Positions 1-5,889 of a stretch of 6,947 nt of DNA are shown here, piece after piece (positions within the stretch are counted from its first letter, which is position 1; the number at the start of each line of letters is the position of its first letter). Origin of the DNA: an uncultured Collinsella sp. (GTDB taxonomy: Bacteria > Actinomycetota > Coriobacteriia > Coriobacteriales > Coriobacteriaceae); contig CABUQK010000103.1 of assembly GCA_902493615.1 (NCBI GenBank), positions 1 through 6,947 on the forward strand. Reading direction: 5' to 3'. A program made the translations under genes and the position numbers. The notes below the pieces were generated by a model. That model did no database searches, was not told where the DNA came from, and was given only the letters and a program-made list of their open reading frames with translations.

Positions 1-23
1 CCTACCGGGAGTAGCCCCGACGG

Positions 24-54
24 TTGACAAAACTATAGGAACACCCAATGACTA
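24..54 (+). promoter_or_regulatory. possible promoter upstream of the MATE gene
   Basis: A perfect -35 hexamer, TTGACA, lies at 24-29, about 90 bases before the MATE start. No good -10 sits at the right distance: at spacings of 17-19 bases the candidates are AATGAC, ATGACT and TGACTA, all weak. An 8-base palindrome, GACTAGTC (50-57), overlaps this position and might be an operator. The -35 is seen directly; calling the whole a promoter is inference. Apart from this and the weak ribosome-binding site, the leader at 1-119 shows nothing else I can name. Confidence 0.25.
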
Positions 55-119
55 GTCGATTAGGAGTATCATCGTCTGCGCAAATAAGCACGAAAGAGCA
101 TGTTAGAGATTGAGAGCGT

Positions 120-1502
120 ATGGCTGATACCGCATCTAAGCACATTGACATGACAACCGGCTCGCTGTGGCGCAATATTCCCCTGTTCGCCTTCCCCGTG
201 GCCGCCACGAGCATCTTGGAGCAGCTATCGAACCTCATCGCCACGGTCATCATCGGTAACTTCTCGGGCGACCAGGGAACCCTCGCCATGGCGGCGGTCG
301 GCTCCAATGTTCCGCTTACCAGTCTTATGCTCAACCTGTTTATTGGCATATCGCTTGGCTCCAACGTGGTCATCGCCAACGCTATCGGCCGCAACGATCA
401 GAACATGGTCAAACGCGCCGTCCATACCTCGATTTTAATGGCGCTCGTGGGCTTTGTCGTCATCGCTCTGGGCGAGATCTTTGCCGAGCCCATGCTCGCC
501 GCGCTCAACGTTCCCGCCGAAACCATGCCGCTCGCTTCGCTCTACCTACGCGTCTTTTTGCTCAGCATGCCCTCAATCTTGCTCTACAACTTTGAAGCCG
601 CAATCTTCCGCTCCGTCGGCATCACCCGCATGCCGCTGCAGGCGCTTGCCGTGTCCACCGTCCTCAACATTGGCCTGGACCTCATCTTTGTCCCCGTACT
701 TCACTGGGGCGTCGCGGGCGTCGCCATCGCCACCGCCATCGCCTACACCGTCAGCGCCGCTACGCTCTTTATCCGCCTGCTCAAGACCGACTCCGTCATC
801 CGCGTCACCCCACGCGACTTGGCTATCGACCCCGTCGCCCTCAAGCGCATCGTCAAGATCGGCCTGCCCGCCGGCATCCAAAGCGCTGTCTTTGCCGTCG
901 CCAACATCATCATCCAGTCCGCCATCAACAGCCTGGGCACCGAGGTCATGGCAGCATCGAGCGCCGCCATGAGTCTGGAGTACGTGTGCTACAACCTGCT
1001 CAACAGCTTTAGCCAGGCGTGCACCACCTTTGTGGGACAAAATCACGGTGCCCGCCAGATCGACCGCTGCACCAAGACGCTCAAGGTCTGCCTGGTCGAA
1101 GGCGGTATCGTTGCACTCACCACGATCATCGTTATTGTCGGCCTGGGGCGCGAGATTTTGTCGCTCTTTAACAGCGACCCCAACATCGTCTCGATCGGCT
1201 ATATCCGCGTATGTTCGATCTTCCCGGCGTACGCCTTTAGCATGTTCTACGAAAACATGTCCGGCTACCTGCGCGGCTTTGGCATCTCGCTCATGCCCGC
1301 CCTCATCACCATGATCTGTGTCTGCGGCATTCGCTTCTACTGGGTGTTCTGCGTGTTCCCGCACTTCCGCACCTTTGCGAACATCATGATGGTCTACCCC
1401 ATCAGCCTGGGCACCACGGCGTTCTTTATGGTCGTGGCGGTACTACTTTGCCACCCGGCACGCACCTATCGCGCCACCAAAGCCAAAGCGACAGCCCGCT
1501 AA
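120..1502 (+). CDS. MATE family efflux transporter
   Basis: A 460-residue inner-membrane secondary transporter of the MATE (NorM/DinF-like) family. These pumps export cationic drugs, dyes or metabolites in exchange for Na+ or H+. The protein has two homologous halves of six helices. The start of the first half is typical of Gram-positive members: a short polar head, then DMTTGSLWRNIPLFAFP (10-26) leading into helix 1. Family signatures include SNVVIANAIGRND (81-93), the FRSVGITRMPLQA region (163-175), NIGLDLIFVPVLHWGVAGVA (183-202) and, in the second half, GLPAGIQ (248-254), GQNHGA (306-311) and YLRGFGISLMPALIT (383-397). The tail is basic (RATKAKATAR). Length is normal and the gene looks intact. 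An in-frame TGA at 111-113 makes ATG 120 the earliest possible start; its Shine-Dalgarno (GAGAG, very close to the ATG) is poor, so translation may be modest. The substrate cannot be told from sequence. The family call is firm; drug efflux as the real role is an assumption. Confidence 0.95.
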   Translation: MADTASKHIDMTTGSLWRNIPLFAFPVAATSILEQLSNLIATVIIGNFSGDQGTLAMAAVGSNVPLTSLMLNLFIGISLGSNVVIANAIGRNDQNMVKRAVHTSILMALVGFVVIALGEIFAEPMLAALNVPAETMPLASLYLRVFLLSMPSILLYNFEAAIFRSVGITRMPLQALAVSTVLNIGLDLIFVPVLHWGVAGVAIATAIAYTVSAATLFIRLLKTDSVIRVTPRDLAIDPVALKRIVKIGLPAGIQSAVFAVANIIIQSAINSLGTEVMAASSAAMSLEYVCYNLLNSFSQACTTFVGQNHGARQIDRCTKTLKVCLVEGGIVALTTIIVIVGLGREILSLFNSDPNIVSIGYIRVCSIFPAYAFSMFYENMSGYLRGFGISLMPALITMICVCGIRFYWVFCVFPHFRTFANIMMVYPISLGTTAFFMVVAVLLCHPARTYRATKAKATAR

Positions 1503-1529
1503 ACACCGCACTCAACGCCACACCAGCCA

Positions 1530-2396
1530 TTAATTGACAATATGCGAGCTCATATAGTCGATAAAGCGCCTCGTGGCGATGGGCATGGTGTCCCAGCTGC
1601 GCCAGGCGGCCACCACGTCGCGCGAGGGGGCATGCACGATGGGCCGCACGCGAATATCGGCACGCATGCCCTCGACGGTACGGCGATATAGCATACTCAC
1701 GCCTAGGCCCTCCTCGACCATCGCCATGATGGTGTAGTCGTCGGTCACCTCACTCGTCACATGCGGCGACAGCCCATGCGCCGCGAATGCATCGAGCACC
1801 AGACTCTGTTCGCCCTCATCCAGCAGCACAAACGGCTCGGACGCCAGATCGGCGAGCGTCACCTTTTCCTTTGCCGTCAGCGGATGCGCGGCCGGCAACA
1901 ATGCTACCAACTCGTCGTGATAGACCACGCGCTTCTCGAGCCCCGCGGTAAAACCGCGTGCCGTAAAGCAAAAATCAACCACGCCATCGTGCACCCACTG
2001 GGCGTTGCGCGTGTAATCGCCCTGCTTAAGGGTAAAGTGTACCCCCGGGTGCAGGGCCCCAAAGTCGCGGATCACGCGCGGCAACACGGTTCGACTCACG
2101 TTGGTAAACGTCGCGATGCGAATATCGGTCGACGAAAGCCCCAGCAGCTCCTGGCGCTTGCCCTCGAGCTCGGTCTCGGCAGTCACGATCTGGCGCAGGT
2201 ACGGCAGATATTGCTTACCGTCGCGCGTAAGCGAAACGCCCTGCTTTCCGCGCTCGATAATCGTGGTACCCAGCTCGCGCTCGAGTGCCTTGACGGCCTG
2301 GCTCACCGCACTTTGCGTATAGCCCAGCTCGTCCGCCGCGCCCTTAAGACTGCCGCGATCGACCACCATACAAACAATCTGATACCGCGATGCCAT
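1530..2396 (-). CDS. LysR family transcriptional regulator
   Basis: A 288-residue LysR-type DNA-binding regulator of normal family length. The N-terminal winged helix-turn-helix spans about residues 1-60, with SLKGAADELGYTQSAVSQAV (16-35) as the recognition region and the usual LTRDG (56-60) in the wing. A linker helix (about 62-88) leads to the periplasmic-binding-protein-like effector domain, about 91-285 (starts DIRIATFTNV; LVALLPAAHPL and a VEEGLGVSMLYRR segment are typical). The start ATG at 2394-2396 has a strong GGAGG four bases upstream. The gene diverges from the EamA transporter at 2555 with 158 bases between, the usual layout for a LysR protein and its target. At its 3' end it converges on the MATE gene with 27 bases between the stops (1503-1529) and no obvious terminator there. 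The inducer is unknown. Control of the transporter, and autoregulation, are inferences from layout. Confidence 0.94.
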   Translation of the reverse strand: MASRYQIVCMVVDRGSLKGAADELGYTQSAVSQAVKALERELGTTIIERGKQGVSLTRDGKQYLPYLRQIVTAETELEGKRQELLGLSSTDIRIATFTNVSRTVLPRVIRDFGALHPGVHFTLKQGDYTRNAQWVHDGVVDFCFTARGFTAGLEKRVVYHDELVALLPAAHPLTAKEKVTLADLASEPFVLLDEGEQSLVLDAFAAHGLSPHVTSEVTDDYTIMAMVEEGLGVSMLYRRTVEGMRADIRVRPIVHAPSRDVVAAWRSWDTMPIATRRFIDYMSSHIVN

Positions 2397-2421
2397 CGTG
2401 CCTCCACATCGGTGTAGCTGT

Positions 2422-2431
2422 AAAACGTTTT
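2422..2431. promoter_or_regulatory. perfect palindrome AAAACGTTTT in the LysR leader
   Basis: A 10-base perfect inverted repeat, AAAACGTTTT, centred 30 bases upstream of the LysR start codon. It lies where bound protein could block the regulator's own transcription. A perfect 10-base palindrome is not rare enough to prove function, and the A/T-rich arms stand out only mildly in this genome. Confidence 0.25.
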
Positions 2432-2452
2432 GTCAGGGCTTTTCCCACCAAC

Positions 2453-2472
2453 ATTAGCATTTCTTAATCATA
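2453..2472. promoter_or_regulatory. candidate LysR-type operator in the divergent control region
   Basis: The sequence reads ATTA (2453-2456), eight bases, then TAAT (2465-2468). This contains the T-N11-A core (T2454, A2466) within an interrupted dyad, as expected for LysR-type recognition sites. It is the most A/T-rich patch of the 158-base LysR/EamA intergenic region. A TATGAT hexamer on the minus strand (2467-2472) could be the -10 of the LysR gene and overlaps the dyad, which would fit autorepression. Its -35 (TAGTAA at 17 bases) is weak. No convincing promoter for the EamA gene is visible on the plus strand, consistent with an activator-dependent promoter. The dyad is seen; the function is inferred. 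Confidence 0.35.
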
Positions 2473-2554
2473 CTGAAGATACATTCGCTTTACTACATCC
2501 ACATCTGGGAGCAGAATCCTTTTTGCGAAACCGTTCTGTAACAAAAGGAGTCCC

Positions 2555-3457
2555 ATGGATCGCAAAAAAGCAATCGCGCTCTCATTTTCCGTTCCCGTCG
2601 CATGGGGCTTTTCGTATCCCCTCATGAAGATCGGTATGGACAGCATGAACGCCACGAGCATCGTCGCGCTACGCTGCATCATCGCCTTTGTGGTCTGCCT
2701 GCTGCTCTTCCACAAGCACGCGTTGCGTATCAACCGCGACCTTATGGTCCGTGCCGCCATCATCGGCGCCATTATGGCAACCGAGCTCACCTGCATGTGC
2801 CTGGGCTCCAGCCTCACCTCCGCCTCCACCGCCGGCTTTTTGCAGAGCCTGACGGTCGTGATCGTGCCGTTTGCCAACGCCGCCCTGCTGCGTCGCGCCC
2901 CCGAGCGCAAAGTGCTCGTCGGCACCGCCATCGTCACCTGCGGTATGTTGTTGCTCTCGGGCGCAGACTTTACCAGCCTGAATCCCGGCGCGATCATCAT
3001 GCTGCTCTCCGCTTTTGTCTATGCCGGCCACATCATTGTGGCGAAGCGCTTTGTCGAAGATGTCAACCCGCTTGCTCTGGGCGTTTGGCAGCTGGGCTTC
3101 GGCGGCTTGTTCTCGGGCATCGCCGCATGCGTCTTTGGCGGTTTCACACTTCCCAGTACGCCCAGCGAGATCGTCGTTGTCGTTGCCCTCGCACTCATCT
3201 GCTCTGCCTATGGCTTTATCACCCAGACGCTCGTGCAGCCCCACGTGCCCGCCGAGACCACCGGCTTCGCCTTCTCGCTCGAGCCGGTCTGCTCCGCCGT
3301 ATTCTCGTTCTTCCTGGTCGGCGAGGTCCTGAGCCCCATCGCCTTCTTTGGCGCCGCCCTCATCCTCACCGGCGTCATGGTAGCAACCGTCGAGCTTCCG
3401 CGCCTCCGTGCACATGGACAGGCTCGCATGGCAGGAGCGCCCGAGCGCGTCTCGTAG
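2555..3457 (+). CDS. EamA/DMT superfamily transporter
   Basis: A 300-residue inner-membrane protein of the drug/metabolite transporter superfamily (EamA type), with ten predicted helices arranged as two five-helix repeats. The first repeat begins at residue 6 (AIALSFSVPVAWGFSYPLMK) and holds the typical LRCIIAF (39-45) and TSASTAGFLQSLTVVIVPF (88-106). The second begins near 145 (GAIIMLLSAFVYAGHIIVAK) and ends with the hallmark SLEPVCSAVFSFFLVGEVLS (241-260), followed by GAALILTGVM (266-275). Members export amino acids, nucleosides or other metabolites, or import some of them; the substrate here cannot be assigned. The ATG at 2555 has a strong AAAGGAG four bases upstream. A short basic cytoplasmic tail follows the last helix. 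The divergent LysR gene is its likely regulator. No strong terminator separates it from ung, so some readthrough into ung is possible. Confidence 0.94.
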   Translation: MDRKKAIALSFSVPVAWGFSYPLMKIGMDSMNATSIVALRCIIAFVVCLLLFHKHALRINRDLMVRAAIIGAIMATELTCMCLGSSLTSASTAGFLQSLTVVIVPFANAALLRRAPERKVLVGTAIVTCGMLLLSGADFTSLNPGAIIMLLSAFVYAGHIIVAKRFVEDVNPLALGVWQLGFGGLFSGIAACVFGGFTLPSTPSEIVVVVALALICSAYGFITQTLVQPHVPAETTGFAFSLEPVCSAVFSFFLVGEVLSPIAFFGAALILTGVMVATVELPRLRAHGQARMAGAPERVS

Positions 3458-3483
3458 ACCCCGCTCCTTATACAGCCGCGGCA

Positions 3484-3529
3484 TAAAGGCAACCGGTGCG
3501 CCTTTACAATAGATGCCAACAGAGCATCT
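3484..3529 (+). promoter_or_regulatory. tandem hairpins in the EamA-ung gap, next to the ung ribosome-binding site
   Basis: Two perfect stems lie in the 88 bases between the EamA stop and ung. Stem 1 pairs TAAAGGC (3484-3490) with GCCTTTA (3500-3506) over a 9-base loop. Stem 2 pairs AGATGC (3511-3516) with GCATCT (3524-3529) over a 7-base loop. The ung Shine-Dalgarno region, TAAAGGAG (3534-3541), repeats the left arm of stem 1, so CCTTTA (3501-3506) could pair instead with TAAAGG (3534-3539) and hide the ribosome site. Stem 1 has only a three-T tail, so it would be a weak terminator. A TACAAT hexamer (3505-3510) could be a -10 for ung without a good -35; if used, stem 1 would lie outside that transcript. 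Confidence 0.35.
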
Positions 3530-3545
3530 GCCATAAAGGAGCCCC

Positions 3546-4271
3546 ATGGACACCGCAACCCGCGATCGCAACATAGCAACTTGGTTGGGCGATGCGCCGC
3601 AGCCGGTACGTGACACCACGAACCAGCTGCTCGAGCGCATCGCCCTTTTGCGTACCGAGCAGACCATCTACCCGGCACAAGACGACATCCTCAACGCCCT
3701 CGCCTGCACACCGGCCGACCAGGTCAAGGTTGTCATCTTGGGTCAAGACCCCTATCACGGACCCAACCAGGCAATGGGGCTGTCGTTCTCGGTCCCCGCG
3801 ACGCAAACCAAGTTGCCGCCGAGCCTGCGCAACATCTACAAGGAACTCAAAGCCGATTTGGGTTGCCCCATTCCCGCCACGGGAGACCTAACACCATGGG
3901 CACAGCAGGGCGTCCTGCTCCTCAACACTACGCTCACCGTGCGCGAGCATACCGCCAACTCGCACGCCAAACTAGGCTGGAGTACGCTCACCGACTACGT
4001 TATCGAACGCTGCTGCCAGCTGCCCCAACCGGTAGTCTTTTTGGCATGGGGCCGCTTTGCCCAACAGATGGTCGAAGGTAAGCTCGTCGCGACTGGCGCG
4101 GGCAAGGCAACCGGCAAGTTCTGCCTGGCCTCCACTCACCCCTCGCCGCTTTCGGCTAACCGTGCCACGGCAGAACTCCCCGCCTTTATGGGGTCGCGTC
4201 CCTTCTCCGCTGCCAATCGGCTACTCGAACAGCACGGCTCGACCCCCGTCAACTGGACTTGCCTCGACTAA
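3546..4271 (+). CDS. ung: uracil-DNA glycosylase, family 1
   Basis: A 241-residue cytoplasmic DNA-repair enzyme that removes uracil from DNA (from cytosine deamination or dUTP incorporation), starting base-excision repair. All family-1 signatures are present: the water-activating motif GQDPYHG (66-72, catalytic Asp68), PPSLRNIYKEL (91-101), the uracil-recognition strand LLLNTTLTV (124-132, Asn127), LAWGRFAQ (166-173) and the minor-groove intercalation loop HPSPLSA (198-204, His198 and Leu202). The C-terminal GSRPFSAANRLL (216-227) is also typical. Length is normal and no key residue is missing. The ATG at 3546 has AAAGGAG four bases upstream. The gene follows the EamA transporter on the same strand, separated by the tandem hairpins described above, and ends just before a shared hairpin terminator. 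There is no obvious functional link to its neighbours. Confidence 0.98.
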   Translation: MDTATRDRNIATWLGDAPQPVRDTTNQLLERIALLRTEQTIYPAQDDILNALACTPADQVKVVILGQDPYHGPNQAMGLSFSVPATQTKLPPSLRNIYKELKADLGCPIPATGDLTPWAQQGVLLLNTTLTVREHTANSHAKLGWSTLTDYVIERCCQLPQPVVFLAWGRFAQQMVEGKLVATGAGKATGKFCLASTHPSPLSANRATAELPAFMGSRPFSAANRLLEQHGSTPVNWTCLD

Positions 4272-4284
4272 AAATCGATACATC

Positions 4285-4320
4285 AAAAATGCGCCCGACG
4301 GCTTTCCATCGGGCGCGTTT
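4285..4320. terminator. bidirectional rho-independent terminator between ung and the SDR gene
   Basis: Left arm GCGCCCGACGG (4291-4301), loop CTTT (4302-4305) and right arm CCATCGGGCGC (4306-4316) give ten base pairs with one mismatch. On the minus strand the stem is followed by ATTTTTG, a good U-tract for the SDR transcript, whose stop codon lies at 4322-4324. On the plus strand the tail is GTTTCCTATT, a weaker tract for ung, whose stop is at 4269-4271. One hairpin therefore serves both converging units. Confidence 0.85.
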
Positions 4321-4321
4321 C

Positions 4322-5002
4322 CTATTCGGGCCAAATAAATTGCGTGCGGCCGGCCTCGCCGCCATCGATCAACAGGCTCTGTCCGGTCATAAACCGGTTG
4401 GTCACGCCCACAAAGTAGATCCACTCGGCAATCTCTTGGGCAGTGGCCCAGCGCCTAAGCGGCGTGAGCTCCATAATCTGGCTCCACAGGTGTTCGTCTT
4501 CCATCACGCAACGGTTGAGCGGCGTGATAACGCCGCCCGGGTCCACACTGTTGGCGATGGCCTGCGGCGCCAGACGGTTTGCAAGGTTCTTGGTGTAGGC
4601 GATAACGCCGCCCTTGCTGGCGGCATAGGCGGGAAACTCCGATCCCGTATGCCCACTCGCGGATCCCACATTGACCACGGATTTGATAGTCGGCGCCGGC
4701 TTGGCGGCAAGCCCCTCCCCCACAAAGGCGTAGCGCTCGGTCACGTTGATGGTGCCACACAGGTTGGCGGCGATGTCGTCGGCCGAATCCTGCGTACCGG
4801 CAACGTTCACGATTACCTGGGGTTCAAGATCGTCTGGAAACGAGTCCGGCTCGCGGACATCAACGATCAGATGGCGGTAACGCTCGTGTTCGACCGCCGC
4901 CGGCAAAAGATCAAAGCCCACGACCTCGTGGCCCTCGTCCAAAAAGCGCTGCACGCACGCGGCTCCAATACCGCCCGAAGCGCCCGTGATCAAAACCCGC
5001 AT
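4322..5002 (-). CDS. short-chain dehydrogenase/reductase (SDR), substrate unknown
   Basis: A 226-residue NAD(P)-dependent Rossmann-fold oxidoreductase of the classical SDR type, slightly shorter than the usual 250. The cofactor loop is TGASGGIG (6-13). An acidic residue ends strand 2 (VVGFD, Asp31), which favours NAD(H) over NADP(H). VDV (47-49) is the adenine-ring contact and NVAG (66-69) replaces the common NNAG. The catalytic set appears complete: Asn80, Ser114 (NVGSASG), Tyr126 and Lys130 (YAASK). The PGG near 155-157 and MTGQSLLIDGG near 205-215 are typical C-terminal elements. The tail (EAGRTQFIWPE) is short. The start ATG at 5000-5002 has GGAG five bases upstream, and that site directly abuts the TAA of the transporter gene, so the two are in one operon with probable translational coupling. 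Ketone/alcohol redox chemistry on a small molecule is secure; the substrate is not. A role linked to imported deazapurines is speculation. Confidence 0.93.
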   Translation of the reverse strand: MRVLITGASGGIGAACVQRFLDEGHEVVGFDLLPAAVEHERYRHLIVDVREPDSFPDDLEPQVIVNVAGTQDSADDIAANLCGTINVTERYAFVGEGLAAKPAPTIKSVVNVGSASGHTGSEFPAYAASKGGVIAYTKNLANRLAPQAIANSVDPGGVITPLNRCVMEDEHLWSQIMELTPLRRWATAQEIAEWIYFVGVTNRFMTGQSLLIDGGEAGRTQFIWPE

Positions 5003-5011
5003 ACTTGCTCC

Positions 5012-5734
5012 TTAGGCGGTTGCGTGGCGCTCGAGGTACTCGGAACCCACATTCTCGCGCTCCCAGCCGCGCACGACCTTGTAGCCCACGGGGCTCAGGA
5101 AGACCTCGCACAGCAGCTCGGCGACAGCGCCCGTCAGCGAGCACATGAGGACTTGCACCCAGGTCCAGCCGAAGAACGTGTGGCTCACCACGATGGCGAA
5201 GACCAGGTTGTCGATAAACTGGCCAACACCCGTGGACACATAGGAGCGGAAGGCGAAGCTCGCAAAGTTATTCTTTTTGAGCATACGGCCGAGCGACTGG
5301 TTGAGCGTGGAGTTAACCACGGCAGAAACGAGCATTGCCAGCGAAGAGCCCAGCACCACGTACCAGGTGCCGCCGATGGTGGCGTTAAGGGCAGTGTTGA
5401 CCTCGATCATACCCGTGTCGTAGTAAGCACCCCACATGCCGGGCGTGAGCGAGCATGCCCAAAAGCACAGGCTCACGGCAAGGTTGACCGCCAGTGCGAG
5501 GATAGAGATTTTGATGGATGCCTTGGCGCCAAAGCGCTTGCAGATCATGTCCTGGCACAAAAACGAAACCCAGCTCACCACAAAGCCGCAATCGAGTGCC
5601 AGATACGGCAGGCTGATAAGCTCTTTGTTGGCCAGCAGGTTCATCATGATGACGCTCACGAAAAACAGCGAAACCGTTGCCGCGGGAATGCTCCGCAACA
5701 GGACCTTGTAGTCCTCCATGACCTTCTTGATCAT
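5012..5734 (-). CDS. queuosine precursor transporter, VUT/YhhQ family (COG1738)
   Basis: A 240-residue integral membrane protein with about six helices (near 15-36, 44-60, 73-95, 120-143, 166-186, 190-214). Family marks are the FLCQDMICKRFGA segment (58-70), which parallels the conserved Asp plus FG segment of E. coli YhhQ, and GQFIDNLVFAIV (171-182), the family's G-(N/Q)-x-x-D signature. Proteins of this family import preQ0/preQ1 or related 7-deazaguanines for tRNA queuosine; which precursor this one takes cannot be read from sequence. I chose ATG 5732-5734 (MIKKVMEDYK) because AAAGGAG lies six bases upstream. The open frame extends further upstream to 5962, but that stretch overlaps the prfC end, a terminator and a promoter, and is not plausible protein. 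It is the first gene of an operon with the SDR gene 9 bases downstream. The leader carries a promoter and a candidate metabolite-sensing structure. Confidence 0.9.
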   Translation of the reverse strand: MIKKVMEDYKVLLRSIPAATVSLFFVSVIMMNLLANKELISLPYLALDCGFVVSWVSFLCQDMICKRFGAKASIKISILALAVNLAVSLCFWACSLTPGMWGAYYDTGMIEVNTALNATIGGTWYVVLGSSLAMLVSAVVNSTLNQSLGRMLKKNNFASFAFRSYVSTGVGQFIDNLVFAIVVSHTFFGWTWVQVLMCSLTGAVAELLCEVFLSPVGYKVVRGWERENVGSEYLERHATA

Positions 5735-5740
5735 TATGTA

Positions 5741-5790
5741 CTCCTTTGGTTTTAGGTTTAACGAGCAGGATATCGGACCCGAACTGCTCG
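5741..5790 (-). promoter_or_regulatory. candidate preQ1-class riboswitch-like structure over the transporter ribosome-binding site
   Basis: Read on the minus strand, a perfect 7-base-pair stem CGAGCAG (5790-5784) / CTGCTCG (5768-5762) closes a 15-base loop beginning TTCGGG. The stem is followed at once by an A-rich tail, TTAAACCTAAAACC, running into the AAAGGAG site (5747-5741). A hairpin, then an A-rich strand reaching back to pair with the loop beside the Shine-Dalgarno, is the plan of preQ1-I switches. Possible pseudoknot pairs are loop GGGU (5780-5777) with tail ACCU (5757-5754), loop GGU with ACC (5750-5748), or loop UCC with GGA of the Shine-Dalgarno. The gene controlled is of the family preQ1 switches often control. 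Against it: the stem (usual about 5 pairs) and loop are longer than typical, and I cannot score it against a model. There is no T-run after the stem, so it is not a terminator. Confidence 0.4.
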
Positions 5791-5818
5791 GACGTCCCGA
5801 TCTTGAGACGACGTGGGT

Positions 5819-5847
5819 ATGATAGCCGCTCGCGCGGCATAAGGCAA
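5819..5847 (-). promoter_or_regulatory. sigma-70-type promoter of the transporter-SDR operon
   Basis: On the minus strand TTGCCT (5847-5842, four of six to consensus) and TATCAT (5824-5819, five of six) are separated by exactly 17 bases. Transcription would begin near 5812, giving a leader of about 78 bases that contains the whole candidate riboswitch. The -35 begins inside the T-rich tail of the prfC terminator, so terminator and promoter are packed end to end. Confidence 0.6.
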
Positions 5848-5883
5848 ACAAACGGCGCGGCAGCCCCACAGGACCACCGCGCC
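5846..5883 (-). terminator. rho-independent terminator of prfC
   Basis: On the minus strand, seven bases after the prfC stop codon, GGCGCGG (5883-5877) pairs perfectly with CCGCGCC (5860-5854) across a 16-base loop, followed by GTTTGTTT (5853-5846). The stem is very G/C-rich and the tail is interrupted by one G, so termination should be good but perhaps not complete. It separates prfC from the transporter operon. Confidence 0.75.
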
Positions 5884-5889
5884 AATGCG

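Noticed and set aside
1..19. Small inverted repeats at the left edge (CTAC/GTAG and CGGG/CCCG) as a terminator end
   Set aside because: The stems are only four base pairs and no T-tract follows; without upstream sequence this cannot be supported.
573..1364. A 263-codon minus-strand open frame inside the MATE gene
   Set aside because: It is an antisense shadow with Asp/Gly/His-rich nonsense composition; the MATE reading has continuous transmembrane helices and family motifs.
2602..3667. Long alternate frames on both strands across the EamA transporter (2602-3486 plus, 2669-3667 minus)
   Set aside because: Both are compositionally abnormal (Arg/His-rich or Gly/Asp-rich), and the minus-strand frame runs into ung; the EamA reading explains the region.
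4259..5755. A 498-codon plus-strand open frame covering the SDR and transporter genes
   Set aside because: It is antisense to two genes with clear family motifs, its translation is rich in His, Arg, Gln and Asp without any recognisable domain, and it follows from the G/C-biased third positions of the real genes.
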